Assembly (NCBI RefSeq): GCF_006829085.1
Contig: NZ_BJTC01000003.1
Coordinates: 124,001 to 188,000, forward strand
Source of the DNA: Chryseobacterium sp. ON_d1
GTDB lineage: Bacteria > Bacteroidota > Bacteroidia > Flavobacteriales > Weeksellaceae
Reading direction: 5' to 3'
DNA length: 64,000 nt
This document shows positions 42,101 to 51,029 of the stretch, piece by piece. Position numbers and translations under genes: made by a program. Under the pieces are notes generated by a model. It saw only the letters and a list, made by a program, of their open reading frames with translations, was not told the DNA's origin and made no database searches. The first letter of the stretch is position 1. Every line of letters begins with the position of its first letter.

Positions 42101-42538
42101 ATGAATAAAATAATCGTATTTCTTCTTTTGATCAGTATTTCAGGTTTCGGGCAGCAGCAGGATATTGAAAAGCCTATCCGTAACCTGTTCCTTGGTATGA
42201 AAAATGCAGATCCGTTGCTGGTAAAATCTGTCTTTGCAGAAAATGCTGTACTCCAAACCATAACGAAAGAAGGTGCTGTAAAAAGTGAAAGTATACAGGA
42301 TTTCATCGCTTCAGTCTCAAAATTTCCGAAAGGCGAACTGGACGAAAAAATTATCGTGGAAGCTGTTCATACAGAGGGAAAGCTGGCCAGTGTTTTTACT
42401 CCCTATTCTTTTTATTTAAAGGGGAAAATTTCACATTGCGGCGCTAACAGTTTTCAGCTGGTAAAACAGAATAATGAGTGGAAAATTCAGTATATCATTG
42501 ATACAAGAAGGAAAGAGAACTGTAAAGAAATACAATAA
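42101..42538 (+). CDS. Secreted NTF2-like (SnoaL-type) protein
   Basis: 145 residues: signal peptide MNKIIVFLLLISISGFGQ followed by an NTF2/SnoaL-like cone fold (IRNLFLGMKNADPLLVKSVFAENAVL, GKISHCGANSFQLVKQNNEWKIQYIIDTR). Many such proteins are small lyase- or binding-type folds without a known partner; the active residues are not clear. It is followed 35 nt later by the VOC protein gene, so the two may be one unit. Confidence 0.75.
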   Translation: MNKIIVFLLLISISGFGQQQDIEKPIRNLFLGMKNADPLLVKSVFAENAVLQTITKEGAVKSESIQDFIASVSKFPKGELDEKIIVEAVHTEGKLASVFTPYSFYLKGKISHCGANSFQLVKQNNEWKIQYIIDTRRKENCKEIQ

Positions 42539-42573
42539 TAAAGTAGAATTCAGAAATAATTTAAAAATAAAAA

Positions 42574-42951
42574 ATGAAAATCCATCATATTGCCATTATC
42601 TGTTCAGATTATGCTGTTTCAAAGAAGTTTTATACAGAAGTTTTAGATTTGAATATCATTCGGGAAGTATACCGTGAAGAAAGACAGTCTTATAAGCTTG
42701 ATCTGGCCATCGGGGATCATTATGTGATTGAGCTGTTCTCTTTTCCTGATCCGCCTCAGCGCCCGTCACGCCCGGAAGCATGCGGCTTAAGGCATCTTGC
42801 TTTCTCCGTGGAAAATGTTACAGAAAAGCGAAATGAGCTGATAAGAAAAGGACTTGTTTGTGAAGACATCCGTATAGATGAATTCACCGGGAAAGAGTTT
42901 TTCTTTACCCAGGATCCGGATCAGCTGCCATTAGAGTTTTACGAAATGTAA
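42574..42951 (+). CDS. VOC family protein (glyoxalase/dioxygenase fold)
   Basis: 125 residues: the VOC opening MKIHHIAIICSDYAVSKKFYTEVL (His at 4-5), YVIELFSFPDPP with the ligand Glu, GLRHLAFSVENV (His) and QDPDQLPLEFYEM (Glu). Metal ligands are present as in glyoxalase I-like and GloA2-type proteins. The substrate is unknown. It converges with the DUF1634 gene, with only 4 nt between stops. Confidence 0.87.
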   Translation: MKIHHIAIICSDYAVSKKFYTEVLDLNIIREVYREERQSYKLDLAIGDHYVIELFSFPDPPQRPSRPEACGLRHLAFSVENVTEKRNELIRKGLVCEDIRIDEFTGKEFFFTQDPDQLPLEFYEM

Positions 42952-42955
42952 AATC

Positions 42956-43339
42956 TTAATGAGCGTAACCGGTAAAGAAACTCACCGCCATAATGGCTAA
43001 AACAATAGAGGAAATGACTACATAGACGTAGTCTTTTTCTTTTAAATAGCCTATAAGAGCGAAAACGATCCTCATCAGAGGAGTAATAATCAATAATAGA
43101 ATACCCAGCTGAATAATGGCCATACCTTCTCCTTTGCACAGGGAATCCCAGAAATGCCCCCATACCTTTTCAGAAGAAGTGCCTACCACTAGGCTGGTAT
43201 ATTTTTCAGGCATTTTAAAACCTTCGAAGAACAGCTTGATAAAACCAATCAATGATGTAGCTACGGATAGAATAACACCCAGTCTCAGAAGATTTCCTAC
43301 CGAACGGTTCAGATCTACATCTGTAAAATTCTTTTTCAT
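42956..43339 (-). CDS. DUF1634 family membrane protein
   Basis: 127 residues with three membrane helices (LGVILSVATSLIGFIKLFF, AIIQLGILLLIITPLMRIVFALIGYL, VYVVISSIVLAIMAVSFF). DUF1634 proteins regularly follow TauE/SafE-type exporters, as here: its ATG overlaps the TauE stop by 1 nt. It is probably a small partner of the exporter, with function unproven. Confidence 0.88.
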   Translation of the reverse strand: MKKNFTDVDLNRSVGNLLRLGVILSVATSLIGFIKLFFEGFKMPEKYTSLVVGTSSEKVWGHFWDSLCKGEGMAIIQLGILLLIITPLMRIVFALIGYLKEKDYVYVVISSIVLAIMAVSFFTGYAH

Positions 43340-44169
43340 TATCTGAAACTTTTGTTGATACCGTTATACATCATATAAATCGAAAGAATAGTAATCACAA
43401 TGGCAAAAAATACTTTTAATTTTTTGGTCTTTGATACCATTAGTGTTTTTGAACCTATGAAACTTCCGATGACCACTCCAATGAGTACCGGAGCTACAAT
43501 GACAGGAATAATCTCTCCTCTCTGGAAATAGATCAGTGCACTTGCTACTGCCGTTACTCCGATCATGAAGTTGCTGGTGGTTGTAGATACTTTGAAAGGC
43601 AGTTTCATCATATTGTCCATTGCCAATACTTTCAATGCCCCGGATCCAATTCCTAAAAGCCCGGACATTGCTCCCGCAAACATCATCATTAAAAACCCAG
43701 GGACTGTATTTCTTGCAGAATAGCTTTTCAATACTCCCTTATCCGGAAATGTTCCGTATAGCTTCAGTTTGTCCTCAAGACTTCCTTTAACAAGAGGCTC
43801 CTGATGGTCCGGTTTTCCTTTAAGGTTTAAAATAACCGTTAAAAGAAGAATACTTGCGAAAATAATTCCGATGGTATTCGGGTTGAGCATTCCTGAAACC
43901 AGGGCGCCAATGATAGCTCCTGCCGTAGTGGCTATTTCGAGAAACATCCCGATTCTCATATTGGTAAAGCCTTCTTTGACGAAAGCAACAGCCGCACCGG
44001 AAGAAGTTCCGATCACAGAAATGAGCGAAGCACCGATAGCATAATGCATTGGAACGCCGAATCCCAGCGTTAATAAAGGAATGATAATAACTCCTCCTCC
44101 CAAACCCGTAAGTGAACCTAAAAGACCGGCGGAAATTGCACCAAGGAAGAGTATGATGATTTCTGACAT
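43339..44169 (-). CDS. TauE/SafE family sulfite/organosulfonate exporter-like protein
   Basis: 276 residues, about eight helices, with the family Gly-rich loops GAISAGLLGSLTGLGGGVIIIP (about 8-29) and FAGAMSGLLGIGSGALKV (about 159-176). The family exports or imports small anions such as sulfite, sulfoacetate or 3-sulfolactate. The substrate is not determinable here. Transcription starts from a promoter that shares its -33 region back to back with the divergent DUF1543 gene. Confidence 0.88.
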   Translation of the reverse strand: MSEIIILFLGAISAGLLGSLTGLGGGVIIIPLLTLGFGVPMHYAIGASLISVIGTSSGAAVAFVKEGFTNMRIGMFLEIATTAGAIIGALVSGMLNPNTIGIIFASILLLTVILNLKGKPDHQEPLVKGSLEDKLKLYGTFPDKGVLKSYSARNTVPGFLMMMFAGAMSGLLGIGSGALKVLAMDNMMKLPFKVSTTTSNFMIGVTAVASALIYFQRGEIIPVIVAPVLIGVVIGSFIGSKTLMVSKTKKLKVFFAIVITILSIYMMYNGINKSFR

Positions 44170-44185
44170 ACTACAAATAATGCTA

Positions 44186-44216
44186 CAAATATAAAATTAT
44201 TGTAGTAGTCTGCCAA
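44186..44216 (-). promoter_or_regulatory. Promoter of the TauE-DUF1634 unit
   Basis: Minus strand: TTG at 44216-44214 (within TTTG), 20-nt spacer, TATATTTG at 44193-44186. ATG at 44169. Confidence 0.7.
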
Positions 44217-44220
44217 ACAT

Positions 44221-44249
44221 TTGAAAAAGATAAATTTAACGTATTTTTG
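44221..44249 (+). promoter_or_regulatory. Promoter of the DUF1543 gene
   Basis: TTG at 44221-44223 (within TTTG from 44220), 18-nt spacer, TATTTTTG at 44242-44249. Its -33 box and that of the divergent TauE promoter are separated by only 2 nt (CAAA-CA-TTTG, 44214-44223). Confidence 0.75.
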
Positions 44250-44254
44250 TATGC

Positions 44255-44818
44255 ATGAAAAATCAAATGAAATTATTTTATGTCATTCTAGGGGCAACCT
44301 CTAAAGGAAGAAATATTGAGCAGCACGATGTTTTCTTCGGAATTGCAGAGAATCTGAAAGATCTTGTTCCAGATATGAGACACTTTTGGAAAGAAGCAGA
44401 AGGAAAAATTCATGTGGATTGTTATCAGGAGGTAAGATTTGCTGACGGATATGAAGTGGAGATTGTGGAAAAGGGAGAAAAACCATCTGAAGATCAACTG
44501 TTTTTTCTCAATTTGGGAGGGTATAAGCCTGGCTTCTTTGAAGAGTTCCATGAGCAGCACCTGATGGTAGGACAGTCTATGGGAGAAATTGTAAAAAGAG
44601 CAAAAGCTACCGAATTTTATCAGACCATGGGATTTGAAGGAGCGGTAAGTCATATTGATGATAAGCATGGAGTGGATATTGATGATATTTTCAATGTGAG
44701 TGATATTCTTCCTGCTCATATGAAAGAAAAATATTCTATCGTTCTTAAAAAATCTGATGCAGAAGATCAGAAAAACCCAATGGGGCTTGGTTATTTGAAA
44801 ATTGATAAAATCCAATAA
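44255..44818 (+). CDS. DUF1543 domain protein
   Basis: 187 residues (183 from the alternative ATG at 44267). The family opening MKLFYVILGATSKGRNIEQHDVFFGI is clear from residue 5 on. Function unknown; it is a small soluble cytoplasmic protein. Because the promoter -7 box ends only 5 nt before 44255, the message would be leaderless from that ATG; the ATG at 44267, which matches family starts, may be the true one. purK follows after 23 nt. Confidence 0.82.
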   Translation: MKNQMKLFYVILGATSKGRNIEQHDVFFGIAENLKDLVPDMRHFWKEAEGKIHVDCYQEVRFADGYEVEIVEKGEKPSEDQLFFLNLGGYKPGFFEEFHEQHLMVGQSMGEIVKRAKATEFYQTMGFEGAVSHIDDKHGVDIDDIFNVSDILPAHMKEKYSIVLKKSDAEDQKNPMGLGYLKIDKIQ

Positions 44819-44841
44819 AAATAAATCTAATAAAATAAAAA

Positions 44842-45954
44842 ATGAAAATAGGAATTCTGGGTGGCGGACAGCTGGGAAGAATGCTGATACAAAGTGCACT
44901 GAAATATGATGATGAGTTTTATACGCTGGATCCGGCATCTGATGCACCATGTCATAATATCTCATATTTTACACAGGGAAATTTCAATGACTATGAAACG
45001 GTTTTGAACTTCGGAAAAGATAAAGATGTTGTCACTATTGAAATAGAACATGTAAATGCTGATGCACTGGCAGAGCTTGAAAAACAGGGAATAAAAGTAG
45101 TTCCCAATGCCAATATTATCAAAACCATCCAGCAAAAGATCCTTCAGAAAGAATTCTATAAAGCTCACAATATCCCAAGTCCGGAATTTCAGGTGGTTTG
45201 GAACAGTGATGAAAAGATCATTATGCCGCTGCCATTTGTTCAGAAAATGAATACAGGCGGATACGACGGAAAAGGAGTTCAGGTGATCAGAACGGAAGAA
45301 GATTATCAGCATCTATGGACTGAAGCATCAGTTATAGAAAGCCTTGTAGACATTGATAAAGAACTTTCTGTCATTGTAGCGAGAAACGAGAAAGGAGAAA
45401 CTAATATTTTTCCGGTGACAGAAATGGTTGCAGATCCTAAGCTGAATCTTTTAGATTTTAATGTATGTCCGGTTCTTCTGACAGAGGATGTTCAGAATCA
45501 GATTGATTCTATTACGGAGAAATTCCTAAACGCGGTTAATTCTCCGGGTTTATTTGCCATTGAATTATTCCTTGACAGAGAAGGAAAGGTATGGGTGAAT
45601 GAAACAGCTCCGAGGCTACACAATTCAGGACACCAGAGCCAGGAAGGAAATACCAATTCACAGTTTGAGCAGATGTATCGTGTCGTAAAAAATCTGCCTT
45701 TAGCAGATACCGATGCCATCACGTACAGCGGAATGCTGAATCTGGTAGGAGCGGAAGGATATGCAGGAAAAGTAATCTATGAGGGAATGGAGGACGTTCT
45801 TAAGTTGCCTGAAACCTATATCCATTTATATGGGAAAACAGAAACCAAGCCAGGAAGAAAAATGGGACACATCAATGTCCTTGCGGATTCCAGAGAAGAG
45901 CTGATGGAAAAGCTTGTACAGGTAAAAGGAATGGTAAGAGTGATTGCTGAGTAA
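44842..45954 (+). CDS. purK: N5-carboxyaminoimidazole ribonucleotide synthase (PurK)
   Basis: A 370-residue ATP-grasp enzyme: GILGGGQLGRML (3-14), TIEIEHVNADAL, PLPFVQKMNTGGYDGKGVQV (ATP-binding loop), VNETAPRLHNSGHQSQEG and MGHINVLA near the end. It converts AIR, ATP and bicarbonate into N5-CAIR in purine synthesis. Its usual partner PurE lies 6 kb away at 52126 rather than next to it. A strong terminator follows at 45971. Confidence 0.94.
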   Translation: MKIGILGGGQLGRMLIQSALKYDDEFYTLDPASDAPCHNISYFTQGNFNDYETVLNFGKDKDVVTIEIEHVNADALAELEKQGIKVVPNANIIKTIQQKILQKEFYKAHNIPSPEFQVVWNSDEKIIMPLPFVQKMNTGGYDGKGVQVIRTEEDYQHLWTEASVIESLVDIDKELSVIVARNEKGETNIFPVTEMVADPKLNLLDFNVCPVLLTEDVQNQIDSITEKFLNAVNSPGLFAIELFLDREGKVWVNETAPRLHNSGHQSQEGNTNSQFEQMYRVVKNLPLADTDAITYSGMLNLVGAEGYAGKVIYEGMEDVLKLPETYIHLYGKTETKPGRKMGHINVLADSREELMEKLVQVKGMVRVIAE

Positions 45955-45970
45955 ATCATTTATAAATATA

Positions 45971-46008
45971 AAAAGGAGCGGTTTTATCTTTAAAACCGCT
46001 CCTTTTTT
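45971..46008 (+). terminator. Terminator after purK
   Basis: A 16-bp perfect stem AAAAGGAGCGGTTTTA / TAAAACCGCTCCTTTT with a 4-nt loop, then Ts. Confidence 0.9.
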
Positions 46009-46030
46009 GTTGTAATTATTCAATGTAAGC

Positions 46031-46042
46031 GGGCTTTAGCCC
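46031..46042. repeat. GGGCTTTAGCCC palindromic repeat, copy 1
   Basis: A short palindrome (GGGCT-TT-AGCCC) 31 nt beyond the 3' end of the JAMM-motif gene; a second copy in the opposite orientation lies at 47029-47040 beyond its 5' side. REP-like. Confidence 0.5.
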
Positions 46043-46072
46043 AACGCTATTGATGATTTAAATCTTTTATAA

Positions 46073-46885
46073 TCAAGGATTTTTAACCACCTCAATATTA
46101 TCCTTTTTATAATTGTATTTAATATAACTTCCTAAAGCGGTTGATAAAATAGAGAATTCTTCAAGCGATGTAAGTGGAGCATAGAGTTTAAACGTACAGA
46201 TATCTGTTGCTGAAATAAAAGGACTGGTAACTAAATGACTATGGGTAGACATGGTCACTGTTCCTCCGTTTTCCAATGATGTAAAGGCAGGAATAAGCCT
46301 TGAGTGAAACTTTTTATGGGAAATGATATTCCCTTTTTTATCAGAAACAAAAAGATAATCATTACCGAACGGAATTACTCCAGACTGTACGGTACCTGAT
46401 ATTAAATATACCTTATAGTTTTCATTAAACGGAATAATAATCATATTAAGACTATATCCCTGTGGTACTGTTACCTCATATTTTGAGTCAGACAGCTGTG
46501 GAATAATAGTGGAACGGATATTTTTTAAAGTATTTTCGTTTTCATTAAGCCCCCTTTCTTTAAAATTTTCCTTTACAGGTTTCATCTGGTTATTTTTGAA
46601 AGAAAGTTCTGCAATAATCATATTACCGGCTTTATTAAGAAAGGAGGTTTTAATGGTGTCGTTTTTCTGGTATGTGATATAGCTTCCTATATTTTCAGCA
46701 AGTCTTTTATTACTGCCTACAAGATCTCCTGCATGCCATGATGCATTTTCATAAGAATAGAGTAGATTTCCTTCAGTTTTAATAGAATCCAGCTTCTTTT
46801 TCAGTTCTTTATCTGAAAGAGTAAGGCTTTGTGCAGAAATAATGATGGACATAAAAAGGAAGAGAAATCCAATAGTTTGTTTCAT
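46073..46885 (-). CDS. Secreted protein with JAMM-like HxHx7SxxD motif
   Basis: 270 residues with a signal peptide (MKQTIGFLFLFMSIIISAQ). The mature protein is not a family I know. Residues 215-228 read HSHLVTSPFISATD, which fits the JAMM/MPN+ metal motif H-x-H-x7-S-x2-D (His215, His217, Ser225, Asp228), after a hydrophobic strand at 176-181 (DYLFVSD). RadC and JAMM deubiquitinase-like peptidases use this motif for zinc. The motif could be coincidental, as the required upstream Glu is not identified. Confidence 0.6.
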   Translation of the reverse strand: MKQTIGFLFLFMSIIISAQSLTLSDKELKKKLDSIKTEGNLLYSYENASWHAGDLVGSNKRLAENIGSYITYQKNDTIKTSFLNKAGNMIIAELSFKNNQMKPVKENFKERGLNENENTLKNIRSTIIPQLSDSKYEVTVPQGYSLNMIIIPFNENYKVYLISGTVQSGVIPFGNDYLFVSDKKGNIISHKKFHSRLIPAFTSLENGGTVTMSTHSHLVTSPFISATDICTFKLYAPLTSLEEFSILSTALGSYIKYNYKKDNIEVVKNP

Positions 46886-46967
46886 AGGTTATTTTTTCGA
46901 GCCAAAATACGAAATTCAATAGGAATAGTCTTGAGCTCGTTCGTAAATAATTATCCATTCAAATGAT

Positions 46968-47001
46968 TTTAGCCGAAACTTAATTTTAGGTTTCGGCTAA
47001 A
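46968..47001. repeat. Hairpin in the gap upstream of the JAMM-motif gene
   Basis: TTTAGCCGAAA / TTTCGGCTAAA, an 11-bp perfect stem with a 12-nt loop. No U-tract; related in wording to the GGGCTTTAGCCC palindromes on both sides. Confidence 0.5.
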
Positions 47002-47028
47002 GCCAATTTTTTTCCTATTGTTCATATT

Positions 47029-47040
47029 GGGCTAAAGCCC
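47029..47040. repeat. GGGCTAAAGCCC palindromic repeat, copy 2
   Basis: The inverse-orientation partner of the copy at 46031, in the gap before the antiporter 3' end. Confidence 0.5.
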
Positions 47041-47155
47041 GATCTTATTGATCTATTGATGAGTGAAATTGTTTAATGATCTAATAAAAATGATTATTCG
47101 CAGAGAAGAAACTTCCTACATCCCTCTTCCAGCTTCCATACTATCTGAATTTCTT

Positions 47156-49279
47156 TTATTTAAAAATCTTCTGAATTACATTTCCGATCTCCACAAAATC
47201 CCCATGATTGCCTACAGAACGTATCTCAGGACTGTTTTTGTCATACTCAGAGAAAGGGAAGATCAGAAGGTAGTTATTATCTTTCAGATTCCTGTTCAGA
47301 AGCTCCGGAATCAGTCTCATTCGTGGAATATAGGATTTCATTCCCCGTTTGGCCATCAGAATAATCAGGGCTTCATCATCTTTCAGCTGGGCAGCCGTTC
47401 TTTCCCCATCCTGCCACGTGTTCATAATGATGAATTCTGCTTCTATATTGGCTTTTTTAATAATTTTCTGAAGGATATCCAGAATATTTTCAGGAGCATA
47501 AAATACAATCGTAGCTCCGGAGTTTCTGGCAATGTTCCATACTCTCAGCAAAGCGTGGAAGAACCCGGCTTCCTTATGAGCATTTTCCGGAATCATCACA
47601 GCATATTTCTTAATAGTGGACAGAGGCTGTGCCGCATGATATACCAATACATTCACATCATCATTCTGCAGATAACCGTTATAGAGATTGTAAACGAAAG
47701 ATGGAGAGAAGCCTTTTTCATCCTCCAATCCAATGATGAGATCTGTTATTTTCTGTTCTTTAATCACATTGTTTACCCCGTTGATGACATCGTTGTCATA
47801 TCTTTTTAAAGCCTGTAGTTTCACATCAGCTGCAGCCGCTGCATCGGCTGCCTGGTGGAGAAGCTTTTCAGCATTCTTTACTGAAGATTCATTTTTATCC
47901 TCATTGATGACATTTAAAGCAAACAGGTCTTCTGTATTGGAATGTGCTTTAATCAGAATTCCCAGATTCACCATTCTTTCTACAGTTGCTTCGTGGTTGA
48001 TTGCCAACAGAATGTTTTCTTCTTCATGGGTAGTTCCGGAAACGGTATCTTCATTATCACTTTCAGCAATTTTCTGAGCACTTGCCATCGAAATGAAGGA
48101 GGAAATGGTACACGAAACAAGGATCAACAGAATACTTCCGTTCAGTACATGTTCATTCAGTAACCTCACGGGTTCTCCGGTTTCAGTTTCTGAGAGGATA
48201 ATATTATATCCTACCATTACTGAAGCCAGTGTGGCAGCTGCAGAAGCAGAACTCAGACCGAAGATCAGTTTTCCTTCCTCTTTGGTCAGTCTGAATGTTT
48301 TTTGGGTAGCCACAGCAGAAAGATATTTTCCTCCGATAGAAGCAACCAGCATAATTCCTGCTACTTCGAGGGTTTCCCAGCTTTTGAAGAACACTTTAAA
48401 ATCAATCAGCATGCCCACACTGATCAGGAAAAAAGGAATAAAGATGGCATTTCCGACAAACTCAACCCTGTTCATCAGGGAAGAGGTATGAGGAATGAGT
48501 CTGTTTAAGGCCAATCCGGCAAAGAATGCTCCAATGATGGCTTCTACACCGGCCAGTTCGGCCAGCATTGCTGCAAGATAAATCATGACCAGTACAAAAA
48601 TGTACTGAGAGATTTTATCATCCACTCTTTTGAAGAACCAGCGTCCTATAATCGGAAATACAATTAATACAATCAATGCAAAAACCACAAAAGACACAGA
48701 TAATTTAACCCAGAATTCTGTTCCGACATCTCCCTGAGACATTCCCACAATTACAGCAAGTACCAGTAAGGCCAGAATATCTGTGATCATGGTCCCTCCA
48801 ACAGTGATGTTAACCGCTTTGTTTTTTGCAATTCCCAGCTTGCTCACCAATGGATAGGCGATAAGAGTATGGGATGAAAAAAGACTGGCAAACAGAATGG
48901 AGGTCAGCATGGAGAAGTGAAGAAGGTAATATCCTCCCAGATATCCCAATACAAAGGGGACTGTAAAGGTATAGATCCCAAAGGTGAGACTTTTCCATTT
49001 GTTCTTTTTAAAGTCTCCCATATCAATCTCAAGTCCTGCCAGAAACATAATGTAAAGAAGCCCTGTAGTCCCCGTAACAACAATACTGCTATCCCTGGAT
49101 AATACATTGAATCCGTTCGGGCCAATGATAGCTCCTGCGATGATAAGTCCCAGCAGATGCGGAACTTTAATTTTATTAAGCAGCAGTGGTGCTGCCAGAA
49201 TGATGACCAGTACCAATAGGAACTTCAGTACCGGATCTTCTATAGGAAGACTCAGGTTATGTATACTCAGTAAAATCAT
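47156..49279 (-). CDS. Cation:proton antiporter (CPA2) with C-terminal UspA-like region
   Basis: 707 residues. About 11-12 helices (1-410) of the CPA2 fold, with GLIIAGAIIGPNGF (about 44-57), MFLAGLEIDM and SSHTLIAYPLVSKLGI near the transport site. This is followed by a cytoplasmic part of about 290 residues with two universal-stress-protein-like domains (ILLAINHEATVERMVNLGI; YAVMIPENAHKEAGFFHALLRVWNIARNSGA). It exchanges Na+ or K+ for H+. The C-terminal domains likely regulate it. It starts 6 nt after the lipoprotein gene stop, so both form one unit. Confidence 0.9.
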   Translation of the reverse strand: MILLSIHNLSLPIEDPVLKFLLVLVIILAAPLLLNKIKVPHLLGLIIAGAIIGPNGFNVLSRDSSIVVTGTTGLLYIMFLAGLEIDMGDFKKNKWKSLTFGIYTFTVPFVLGYLGGYYLLHFSMLTSILFASLFSSHTLIAYPLVSKLGIAKNKAVNITVGGTMITDILALLVLAVIVGMSQGDVGTEFWVKLSVSFVVFALIVLIVFPIIGRWFFKRVDDKISQYIFVLVMIYLAAMLAELAGVEAIIGAFFAGLALNRLIPHTSSLMNRVEFVGNAIFIPFFLISVGMLIDFKVFFKSWETLEVAGIMLVASIGGKYLSAVATQKTFRLTKEEGKLIFGLSSASAAATLASVMVGYNIILSETETGEPVRLLNEHVLNGSILLILVSCTISSFISMASAQKIAESDNEDTVSGTTHEEENILLAINHEATVERMVNLGILIKAHSNTEDLFALNVINEDKNESSVKNAEKLLHQAADAAAAADVKLQALKRYDNDVINGVNNVIKEQKITDLIIGLEDEKGFSPSFVYNLYNGYLQNDDVNVLVYHAAQPLSTIKKYAVMIPENAHKEAGFFHALLRVWNIARNSGATIVFYAPENILDILQKIIKKANIEAEFIIMNTWQDGERTAAQLKDDEALIILMAKRGMKSYIPRMRLIPELLNRNLKDNNYLLIFPFSEYDKNSPEIRSVGNHGDFVEIGNVIQKIFK

Positions 49280-49285
49280 AAGTGT

Positions 49286-49849
49286 TTATTTTGTGGAACG
49301 TACTAATTCAACAGAGAACTTGGCGGTACAGCCATCTGAGGTGATGGTTCTTGTTCCTTTGATCTTGTTGTCCGAAATATCATTGAGAAGAACGTTCATT
49401 TCTACATTCTTTTTGGCTGTAGAGTCTGTTTTAAAAGACAATCGGATCTCATTATTTTCAAATTTGCCTGTATACAGTCTTACCAGATTGTTGTTATTGA
49501 TAATTTTGGTAATAGGCTGGGTGGAATCGTTATCGAACTCCCAGGTATCGGTACGCTGGTCTCCTACAGCGTAATCACTGCAGTTGGATTCTGTACAGAT
49601 TACCTTTCCGTTCCATGGCCCGGAAATCTCCGCAGGCCATGTAGCGATCACCACAGAATCTTTTTTGGCAAAAATACTGTCCCTCATTTTCAGGAGCGAC
49701 TGGTATTCAGACTCTTTTTTGGCAAATAGTTTTTCCTTTTCTAATAATTGTTTCTCCCTGTCCGTCAGGTTTTTTTCCTTCTCTTTATAATCACAGCTTA
49801 CCAGAAGAAAAGAGGTGGCCAGAAATAAAAAAAATGTGTTTTTCAGCAT
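49286..49849 (-). CDS. Lipoprotein with coiled coil, co-transcribed with the antiporter
   Basis: 187 residues: lipobox FLLVSC (Cys19), a charged coiled coil (about 22-60, KNLTDREKQLLEKEKLFAKKESEYQSLLKMRDSIFAKKDS), then a beta domain with two Cys in VICTESNCSDY. No family recognised. Gap to the antiporter is 6 nt, which suggests a functional link, although the nature is unknown. Confidence 0.75.
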   Translation of the reverse strand: MLKNTFFLFLATSFLLVSCDYKEKEKNLTDREKQLLEKEKLFAKKESEYQSLLKMRDSIFAKKDSVVIATWPAEISGPWNGKVICTESNCSDYAVGDQRTDTWEFDNDSTQPITKIINNNNLVRLYTGKFENNEIRLSFKTDSTAKKNVEMNVLLNDISDNKIKGTRTITSDGCTAKFSVELVRSTK

Positions 49850-50005
49850 AGTGTATCGGTTGAAGTATACAATATAAGGAAAATGAAGGAAATATAAAAA
49901 CCCTTATGAGGCAGATTTAATTTTAATTATTTTTAATAAGTTAAAAAACAGCCGGATAGGTTAGGTAAGATTATTGTTGGTATGTTAGCATTAAAATTGA
50001 ATGGC

Positions 50006-50935
50006 ATGAAAAATATATTTCTATCATTTTTGTTTCTCAGTACTATTTTTTCAGCACAAAATACAACCGCTGTTCAGGATCAATTACCGTTTGTGAATAT
50101 TTGGAAAACGATTCCGGATGGTCCTGGTCCCGGAGGTGAAACTGTCATTTCATCCAAAGGTTCTCTCACTCACATCGGCATCCCTAAACTGATCATTCAT
50201 CAGCCTGCAAATCCCAATGGAATTGCCGTTTTAGTGATCAGTGGAGGCGGATATGCCCATATTGAATCAGGATCAGAAGGGTATCCTGCCTGTGAATGGC
50301 TGAAGTCCCTCGGTATTACAGCTTTTGAGCTTTACTACAGGCTTCCAGAAGAAGGATGGGGTATCAGGTCTGTTCCATTTCAGGATGCACAGCGGGCTTT
50401 ACGGATCATCAGAAAAAATGCAGGGCAGTATAAAATAAACACTGATCAGATTGGTATTCTGGGATTTTCAGCGGGGGGGCATCTGGCCGGATATATTTCA
50501 TCTACGTACGATATTCCTTATTATCCTCCTCAGGATGATATTGATAAGGTTTCTGCACAGCCTAATTTTACTGCAATGATCTATCCGGTAGTATCCATGC
50601 TGCCACCCAATAATAACACCCATTCATTTAAATCTTTATTAGGACAAAATTCCAATGCTCAGGATCAGGTCAGACTTTCTGTTGAAAAGCAGGTGAATGC
50701 TAAGACTCCGATTACTTTTTTGGCTCAGTCTGAAGATGACCCTGTTTCTCCAGTAGAAAACAGCATTCTGATGTATCAGGCTTTGAAGGATTATAAAGTA
50801 CCTGCAGAACTGCATTTATTTCAGTCTGGCGGTCATGGCTGGGGTTTAGGGAAAAAGGCGACTAATACGGGAGAATGGACGGACATGTTTTTAAAATGGC
50901 TGAAGGTCAATAGAATTTATAATACTGATCAGTAA
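50006..50935 (+). CDS. Secreted alpha/beta hydrolase (BD-FAE/acetyl esterase-like)
   Basis: 309 residues from ATG 50006 (a longer frame begins at 49982 without support). Signal peptide MKNIFLSFLFLSTIFSAQ. Hydrolase motifs: LVISGGGYAHIESGSEG (oxyanion HGGG-like loop), nucleophile GFSAGGHLAG, EDDPVSP (Asp) and SGGHGWGLGK (His). These fit the BD-FAE/polysaccharide deacetylase-esterase group (acetylxylan esterase-like), so it may trim acetyl groups from polysaccharides. Stands alone. Confidence 0.86.
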   Translation: MKNIFLSFLFLSTIFSAQNTTAVQDQLPFVNIWKTIPDGPGPGGETVISSKGSLTHIGIPKLIIHQPANPNGIAVLVISGGGYAHIESGSEGYPACEWLKSLGITAFELYYRLPEEGWGIRSVPFQDAQRALRIIRKNAGQYKINTDQIGILGFSAGGHLAGYISSTYDIPYYPPQDDIDKVSAQPNFTAMIYPVVSMLPPNNNTHSFKSLLGQNSNAQDQVRLSVEKQVNAKTPITFLAQSEDDPVSPVENSILMYQALKDYKVPAELHLFQSGGHGWGLGKKATNTGEWTDMFLKWLKVNRIYNTDQ

Positions 50936-51029
50936 TTTTCATAAATAGCCTATTGTTTTTTAATTGTATGACATATTTGAAAACAGTTGTTTGTGTGAAT
51001 TTATTTTTATGAATTCAAATAAAACATGA

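Noticed and set aside
44288..44965. A 225-codon minus-strand frame opposite DUF1543 and purK
   Set aside because: Fully antisense to two genes with clear family motifs; Phe/His/Ser-rich shadow.
47063..47809. A 248-codon plus-strand frame opposite the antiporter
   Set aside because: Antisense to the C-terminal part of the antiporter, no domain seen.
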